NCBI GenBank assembly: GCA_019614645.1
Contig: JABWDB010000003.1
Location: 19,305,001-19,369,000 of the forward strand
From: Stratiolaelaps scimitus
Taxonomy: Eukaryota > Arthropoda > Arachnida > Mesostigmata > Laelapidae
Length of the DNA: 64,000 bases
Direction: 5' to 3'
Shown: positions 57,717 through 64,000 of the stretch, piece after piece
How positions within the stretch are numbered: the stretch's first letter is position 1
Layout: the number at the start of each line of letters is the position of its first letter
Notes under the pieces: model-generated
Seen by the model: only the letters and a program-made list of their open reading frames with translations
Databases searched by the model: none
What the model was told of the DNA's origin: nothing
Program-made: the position numbers and the translations under genes

Positions 57717-58031
57717 TTGACTTGAAATCGGCTCGAGTTCCCTCAAGGCCCTTGAGGCCCGCTTTGTGGGGGCTCCTTTACCTTGCTTAGCTAGCCTCTC
57801 CTACAAAAACACTCACTTCGTTCGTTCTAAGGTAAAACGTCTTCAGATCTTTTTCTCTCCCTTTAGTCGACAACGACGAAGAGGACGCTGCCTTCGGCTC
57901 ACGTGGATGACAGTCACCGTCTGCCGTCAGCGATCTTGTGCGAGCTAGCTAATGGACTCTGCATCAAAAGGTTCAAGTTTTGATCGATCTCTAGCTCCTG
58001 TCTTGGGTTGCATCTCTCGAAAAGAGAGAAC

Positions 58032-58289
58032 TTAAGTGGCAGACTCCGAGTAACAGTTTCTCCGACGAAGTGGTTTCAAGGTAGAACCTTTAAAGGTGAA
58101 CCTGTTATTCATCTGGGGGCATGCCGCTGTCTGCGCTGAAATCTCCACGTGTATAACGACGACGCCGACGGCATCATCGTTATGCGATGTGCGCATTTCA
58201 TCGTTTGATAATAATAACTGGTTATTAAAGTTCCAGAAGGATTTCGACTTTGCCTGTGACGCAGCGTTCGTATATTGTATTTGACCCAT
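58032..58289 (-). CDS. Hypothetical ORF, 85 aa, minus strand
   Basis: ATG with G at +4, beginning MGQIQYTNAASQAKSKSFWN and ending NCYSESAT before TAA. Composition is balanced and asparagine/serine rich; it is not repeat-derived. The opposite strand also has a 62-codon open frame here. No motif or targeting signal is recognised. Confidence 0.2.
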   Translation of the reverse strand: MGQIQYTNAASQAKSKSFWNFNNQLLLSNDEMRTSHNDDAVGVVVIHVEISAQTAACPQMNNRFTFKGSTLKPLRRRNCYSESAT

Positions 58290-58872
58290 GTATTTGTGCT
58301 CTTCCCATTCAATTAAACCGTCTGGCAGAATCCCAAGAATGGATGGGCCTAGACATTTGGGGACAACGAAGCAAAGTTCATTATAGATAGCTATCGATAC
58401 ATTAGTATCGCTTAGAGAAGGGTATTTGGGTTGTGTCGATAAGGCAAAACAAGTGAAACAAAAGTTTCGGACGTGTACATGATTGGGCGCGGTTTATGGC
58501 GAGGTTGGGGTGCAGGTGTAAGGTCTAGAGGTCTAACTTGCATCAAGGCGAGGGTCGTGAAACCCGGTAGTGGGCTTGTTGGGTTCTTGGACATGGATGT
58601 ATCGGCCAATTATGCAGCTTGAAACAGCTGATCGCCTGCCCGGTGCCGTTCTGCCCATGACCACTGGGGTCGGCAATGGGTGGTGTCGGACGTAGTAACG
58701 GTGAAAGTAGCGCTGGATCACAGAATCTAACCCTGACGCCTAGACGGACGAGGCAGACGACGAGGCAACGCCGCTGGTTGCCTGTGCAAGGGAGAACGGA
58801 GAGCCTGCGATGGCTCATCGTGAGATGGTGGCTGCTAGCAGAGTTGGAGGCCACAGGGTCACTTTTTCGGGG

Positions 58873-58907
58873 TTGCTGCTGCTTCTGCTGCTGCTGCTGC
58901 TGCTGCA
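58873..58907. repeat. (CTG)n microsatellite
   Basis: About eleven CTG-type units with one TTC interruption. Confidence 0.95.
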
Positions 58908-60117
58908 CACCGAACCAACGGAGGCAAAAGGCAGGAGATGTGATGTCGGAGGAGTGGTGGTCGTGCTGATCCTTGTGCTGCTGCTGCTGGTGACCATGAC
59001 CATGTCCCGGTGGTGCCGGTGGACGGGCCGGACCAATGACGAGGCAAGCAAGTCGACGGGAGGAAACAGCGAAAGGCTCCTTGGTAGACCGAGGGCTGTC
59101 CCTTCTAATGCGAGTTTTCTCCTGCTCTGCTACAAACACTACTCCGATTGATCTGATGGATGCCCCAGCTCCTCTCTTCCCGTGCACAGACGCGCGCCCA
59201 ACGACTAGTTACGACAACGTCGAAGTGTTCAGCTTTATCCCTGTAAGGTAAACAGATCGTCACTGACCCAGCGGGAGACTCTAATGTAGGGTTTCCGAGA
59301 TCAGAGAGTAGCAGCAGACGAAAGAGGCGTCCTGTGTAGGCGGCGTGATCGATTTCTGAAAAATTCATTCGAGATTTACGCGAGTAAATATTAATACGTG
59401 AACGCTAATTGATCAACTCGTCTTATCTTCGTATAGGCTAGCCACGATAGCGTCGTCTGTTACACCTATCGTTACCAGAGCGCAGTGAGAACGCAGATTC
59501 ACAGAGAGAAGGTAGACCCGACGGTAGGTAGGGTGGACACGGCGCAAAAGTGCCGAATATAATAAATTGTCGCGACTATCCTTTCCCGTCCCCCGCGGGA
59601 GAGACGAGCAGGGGGACACCGAATGCATAATGTAATGTAGGGGCAAGTTTGAAAAATGATGGGCCAATGCAGGCCCTCCTGGGCAGCGAACGCGGTGTTA
59701 GATCCGCTAGGGGGCGCTCTCTCTATCTATCTCTCTCTCTCTCACTTACTCACTCCGCTTATTCTCTGCCCCTGTGGGCAGAAACTCTCTGGGAGACTCT
59801 CTCTGTGAGTGTGTCTGTGTCTATGTGCTAGTGTCTATGTACGTGGAGGAGTTGAGGGGAGATACACAGCTACGCCGATGGTGGTAGCGGTGATGGTAGG
59901 TAGTAGTCTTGGTGGTGGTAGCGATGGTGGACAGAACGGACAGCGACGGACGGCACTAGCGGCGACAGTGGCAGCGAACTTTGAGCCCCTCCCGTTTCCC
60001 GATCCTGTCCAGCTAGCGGGCAACGGGCAGCAGGACGGCAGCGCGGCACCGTAGCCAGCCAGACAGTTTCGACGGACCAAGAAGGCGAGGCAGCAGCAGC
60101 CGCCACACCCTCGTACA

Positions 60118-60136
60118 GACACACACACACACACAG
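60118..60136. repeat. (AC)n microsatellite
   Basis: About nine AC units. Confidence 0.95.
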
Positions 60137-62468
60137 CAGCCAAACCCGCAAGCAGAACTGCTGCGGGCTGCAGCAACGGCCACCCGCCCGCCCGCCTGCC
60201 CGCTAGCCAGTCAGCCCGCATGCGTTCAGCCTAGCAGCACCGAACACAGCAGAGTGGAGCGGAGCGGAGATAGCCCAGGCCAGAGAGCAGAAGTGGAAGC
60301 ACAGGGAGGTTAGCTTTTCCCCTCAGCACACCCTCGAACCCCCGTGGTTCTCGCCCCGTTCCTGTGCTGACCGGCAGTACCGCAGTCAGGCAGCACCAAG
60401 AAGAAACGACCCCCCTGACGCGCGCCTGTGACGACGCCTTCGCTGGCTGCCTTCGCCGACGAAAAACTTTTAGGTGAGAGGAAAGACGGTGGCGGCCTCG
60501 ATGGCCCGGCCGTCTCCGCTGCTACTGGAGCAGCCTCTGCTTCGGCTCGTTGGCGGCTCCCGAACAAACGGGAACTGCGAACAGTCGGTTGGACGGACGA
60601 CGGCGTTGGCAGGCCTCCCATCTCCATCGCGTCTGGTGAGGCCTCGATGGATAGAAGGTCCCACTGCCGCTGCCCCTGCTGCTGCCATCGCTGCCACCGA
60701 GGCCACCAGGGCCGATGCAGGGGCGGCAAGAGACCTCGAGTCGCGAGAGGACAGGCCGACCTCGGGGACGAGTCAGCCGAGACGAAACGAGGCAGGCGTT
60801 GTGGAAGATGGAAGTGATCGCCGTTTGATGGCGTGATGGAGTGCCCGCCATCTGAGAAAGAAATGCGCGCAAAGGAACCACCACCACCACCGCCGCTACC
60901 ACCACGCCGCCATAGAAAAGCAGCATGGAAAAGCGTCCTGCAACGATGTCGGTCCGCTGCTTGCTTGGTTGCTCGGTCGGTCAGTGGGTGGCCCGGGCGC
61001 TAGTGACTGGTGGCCCTCGTGGCGGCGTCTAGAAAGGAACGCGCCACTGCAGGCCGCCACCGAAGAGGAAAGAGGTCTTCTGGGAGGTCTTAAGGGAGCA
61101 GGAGGGCAATGCAATCGAGGTTCAAAGGAAACTCGTGAAGGAAACTCATCACTGGTCGAACCACGCCATCGTTATCCCGACCTCTATTCCTACCCTTTAC
61201 TCATTGCAAAACGCGCCGCTAAACCCTCTGGTGGCCGCAAAAGTGACTGAAGAGTAATTCGCAACGCATAAACGCAACAGGAATGTTTTTAGCGATTAAT
61301 TAACTCTTGGATGGAGTTAAATATTTATCTTTTATGTGACCTATGAATTGCTTAACACAGGAGAAATTCGAAGGCGTCCGCAAAAAAGGGGAGATCAATA
61401 AGCACGTGCGAGATGCAGTTGACAATGACAATCGGAGTCGGCTCGGTGCAGAGGGTTGTTTCGTGGCTGGACGAGTGCCGGACGCCCACCGATAATGTAA
61501 TTGGCATTTTAATCACGATTCGTTTGCTGTAGTTGTTTCGGTACAGCTGTCTGCGAGGCCATTCGCGAACTGTTAGGAAGTGGGTGACCGGGGCACGTAC
61601 ACTTTGCGTTTCGGCTCGGTCACTGCTGCTCCGAAGTGGGTCTGCTGTCAGGTTCATGGCATCGAGATCCTGATGTTGGCATGGAGACTCAGTCCTAGCC
61701 TGGGCGTCGTTCCTGCCGCCCAGTTCCTGGTCTCTAGTCGATAAGGTGGAAAGATGGATTGCACATTGGGCACACGGGGCACTTGCTGCTGCTGTCGCTG
61801 CTTCTGCTGCAAAGGAGTTACACTTGGATGGTGCCCTGTGGCGCGTGTTGTTGCCGGGAATGACCACGGCGGCGACACCCGGTCGTTCTGGCCTCCTCGC
61901 CTCGGTGAGATGGGGGAGGCTGGCGACAATGACCAAATGGCATCACGTGGGCCCATTAAGATATGCCCTCTCGATTTCCGAGCCGGTCACATCGATTACG
62001 CCGCCACCTTCTAATGTGAGGATATGAGACTTACCGGTAGCTGAACGGTATCGCCGAAGCTGGTCGCCGACTGGCCAGGCCTTGTAGATGTTTAATAAAT
62101 ATGTGGGTTTGATTCGAGCCGAACACAACTATGGAATGCGCCGTTATCTTGGGTATTTTGCTAGGCTAAATCCAGCGCCGAGACGTTAAATCCTACATGA
62201 TACGATAGTAAAAAATAAACCCCTATTTTTCAAGGCTGGCGACAAAAAAAGTCGAGGTTCTGTAACATACACGAGTGTGAAGCTGGGACGTGTTCTAAAA
62301 CTGCGAATTGCAAATTCGGTGCCAAGGGACAAGGTAACGCGTGACGGCCCAATACAGCTTCAGATATTACGATAACGTTAAAGTTATTTTTGTTAGAGAC
62401 CTAACTTTATATAGATGGCGCACAATCAATAGATAGTTGTATTTTCGACTTGATCTGCATTTTATTAG

Positions 62469-62539
62469 TTTTCGTCGGATTCTTTATCCGGGGACGATTG
62501 GAGACTACTACTGGTTCTTTGGAAGGGACTACGGTTGCG
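62469..62539 (+). CDS. Candidate exon, ABCA-type ABC transporter amino terminus
   Basis: The 71-base interval is bounded by an acceptor (TGCATTTTATTAG at 62468) and a consensus donor (GCG|GTAAGT at 62540). In phase 0 it reads FSSDSLSGDDWRLLLVLWKG then LRLR. ABCA-subfamily exporters begin with a short cytoplasmic segment of the form LLLWKN followed within a few residues by arginines, just before the first membrane helix, and their genes often have an intron soon after this motif. WRLLLVLWKGLRLR fits, with Gly where Asn is usual. The in-frame TAG at the acceptor shows the start codon must be in an upstream exon. The intron would be phase 2, and no exon coding the first membrane helix appears before 64000. 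One other frame here is also open, and only about 14 residues support the match, so chance remains possible. Confidence 0.36.
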
Positions 62540-64000
62540 GTAAGTCCAAGGGTAATACCTCTTTTTTACCAATTGAAGTGGCTAAAGCTATCGAAGAAGG
62601 AGTGCTATCGAACCAATGTCTGATGAGTATGCAAGATCCTATCAAATTCTCAATGATAAGCCACCGTTTGGAGAGTCGCTGCAGATCGTAGACAACAATG
62701 CAACTCATTAGCTCTACGATGTGTCAAATAATTTACTTGGAGCTCGATGACTGATTTTCTCAAGGAAGGATGAACCAGTGAACACTGAGCAAGAACGACA
62801 AAGCCAATCCAATTTCTTCAACGTCACTTCGCACAACAAGCTGCAAATGCTCCGCAACAGTATCAGAGCACAGGTCGGAAATCAACACGTACTGAAGATA
62901 CATTTTGGGATGGACATACGGGAGACTCCTTAGAGCCATAGGTTTTCCGAATATTCGACATTCTGCTAAACGTGCTCGCATGAAAAACTTGAGAAGGTGG
63001 GGCTATGCCATCGGCCCGTGGTGTTATTCGATGTCGACTGCTAACAGTTGGGTAGCCCAAAAGTTAGCTGCGCGTCCACTGAAAGGGTGCTGAGCAAGAG
63101 CAATGTCGTTGTAGAAGTTTCTGCGCGAAGCTTGTGTTTGCGAGGCGAACGACAAGGCCTCGAGGTAACCCGGTCACCACCCTGTGTGACTCGTCTGAGC
63201 TACACGCGCGGGCTCACAAGCGAGAGATCTCATGGATTTTACAACCTAAGCCATATGCCCGAGCGACGCCTACACCTCGGGCCCATAACCCGAGGGATAG
63301 CACAAACTTTAAATCCTTTTAATATCAAAACCAAGCTGGGCTCCTCGCCCAACAGACTGCTATGCAACGAGATTCAACTCAACTTGTACGTTTCCTGGTG
63401 AACTTAGACGAGATGGCCGAGTGTCCACCTGCACGAAATTTGTTTAGGGTTATGTATTGCCGAGTGATCGATTTGATTTTTTGACGTATAGCAGCATTAA
63501 AATAGGCTTGTTCACACAGGTGTTCAGGTATTTCACTGCGAATAATGGTGGACGAGAAAATGTCTGTGTCCGCCAATTCTGATTTACTTTGCATATCTAG
63601 TATATTGGCGTTCAACAGAGACGCTCACAGTGGTCACCATCTGTTGCCATTTTCAATCTACAATGATTGCTGCTCTCTACTTCAACAGACTAGTGGATTA
63701 TGCCCGTGGCATATATATATATGGAGTAAGTTTTGTCTAGAAGTTGAAGTTTTTGCGGCTAACAGCCCAGTGCCCACTCAAGTTAAAATACGCCTAAAGC
63801 AGGTCAGAATATTCGACTCCATTTAATCTTGATTTAACATTCGTGCCACATTTATACTTTCCAATCCATGCAGGCCAACGTCTTATCTTGACCAACGTCT
63901 ACTACCGCCTACTCACTATGTCATCCTTTGTATCGCTGGCTCGCCCAAGTGATTCCGTCTTTATTTTACATGCACTATAACTATTATCACGATAGTAGCG
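62540..64000. other. Probable intron or intergenic end of window
   Basis: If the 62469 exon is real this is its downstream intron. A plus frame at 62755-62932 reads KDEPVNTEQERQSQSNFF... behind an acceptor-like TTTTCTCAAG in a compatible phase, but it is hydrophilic and not like an ABCA first helix. The minus strand over the same bases has a 73-codon ATG frame (62760-62981). A frame at 63545-63826 is unrecognised. A short AT run is at 63709. Confidence 0.45.

Larger units (their letters stand above)
58290..62468. other. CpG-rich tract with leader-like features
   Basis: From 58.5 to 61.25 kb the sequence is rich in CpG, CAG/CTG, CT and CA repeats, with overlapping frames up to 214 codons on both strands. 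Donor-like sites are at 59248 (AAG|GTAAAC), 60474 (TAG|GTGAGA) and 61905 (CG|GTGAGA). This is the kind of sequence expected for 5-prime leader exons and promoters. No coding exon is assigned. Confidence 0.5.

Overview
This window looks like nuclear DNA of an animal, most likely an arthropod. Short simple repeats are very dense: runs of AT, GA, CA, AAT, GTT, CAG/CTG, GGT and CCG occur roughly every 1 to 1.5 kb. Moderately AT-rich stretches alternate with CpG-rich, purine- or pyrimidine-skewed stretches. I see no compact bacterial-style gene order and no ribosome-binding sites. I cannot name the species; a mite or related arachnid fits the texture, but that is only an impression.

No complete, recognisable protein-coding gene, rRNA, tRNA, CRISPR array or intact transposon is visible. 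The window reads as intergenic or intronic DNA with scattered candidate exons. The best family-level hint is at the right end. A 71-base candidate exon (62469-62539, + strand) with good splice sites on both sides encodes DDWRLLLVLWKGLRLR, which resembles the amino-terminal LLLWKN...R motif of ABCA-subfamily ABC transporters. Its downstream partner exons would lie beyond 64000.

Region by region. 1-1000 has small open frames on the minus strand and a candidate + exon. 4694-5656 has the longest open frame in the window (320 sense codons), unrecognised. 7756-8367 has a 203-codon open frame without an early ATG. 11.9-13.1 kb has a possible promoter, 5-prime leader, intron and small exon in order. 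18.4-20.8 kb is CpG-rich with two ATG-initiated open frames. 28.4-29.0 kb has a 94-codon ATG frame whose stop overlaps an AATAAA signal. 37.0-37.7 kb and 40.45-41.16 kb hold longer open frames. 53.7 kb has a 61-codon frame followed by AATAAA. 56-61 kb is a large CpG-rich tract that may contain 5-prime exons.

The firmest non-repeat signals are structural. There is a perfect 26-bp hairpin with a 7-base loop at 10869-10927, a 17-bp perfect hairpin at 42560-42606, a 20-bp hairpin with one mismatch at 51504-51549, a 22-bp palindrome at 14131-14152, and several 10-14 bp hairpins. There are also many young-looking tandem duplications of 10-22 bp. Together they suggest frequent local fold-back or template-switch copying, or a set of undescribed small hairpin loci. 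All coding calls below are low to moderate confidence, because they rest on open-frame length, start context and splice-site appearance, not on database matches.
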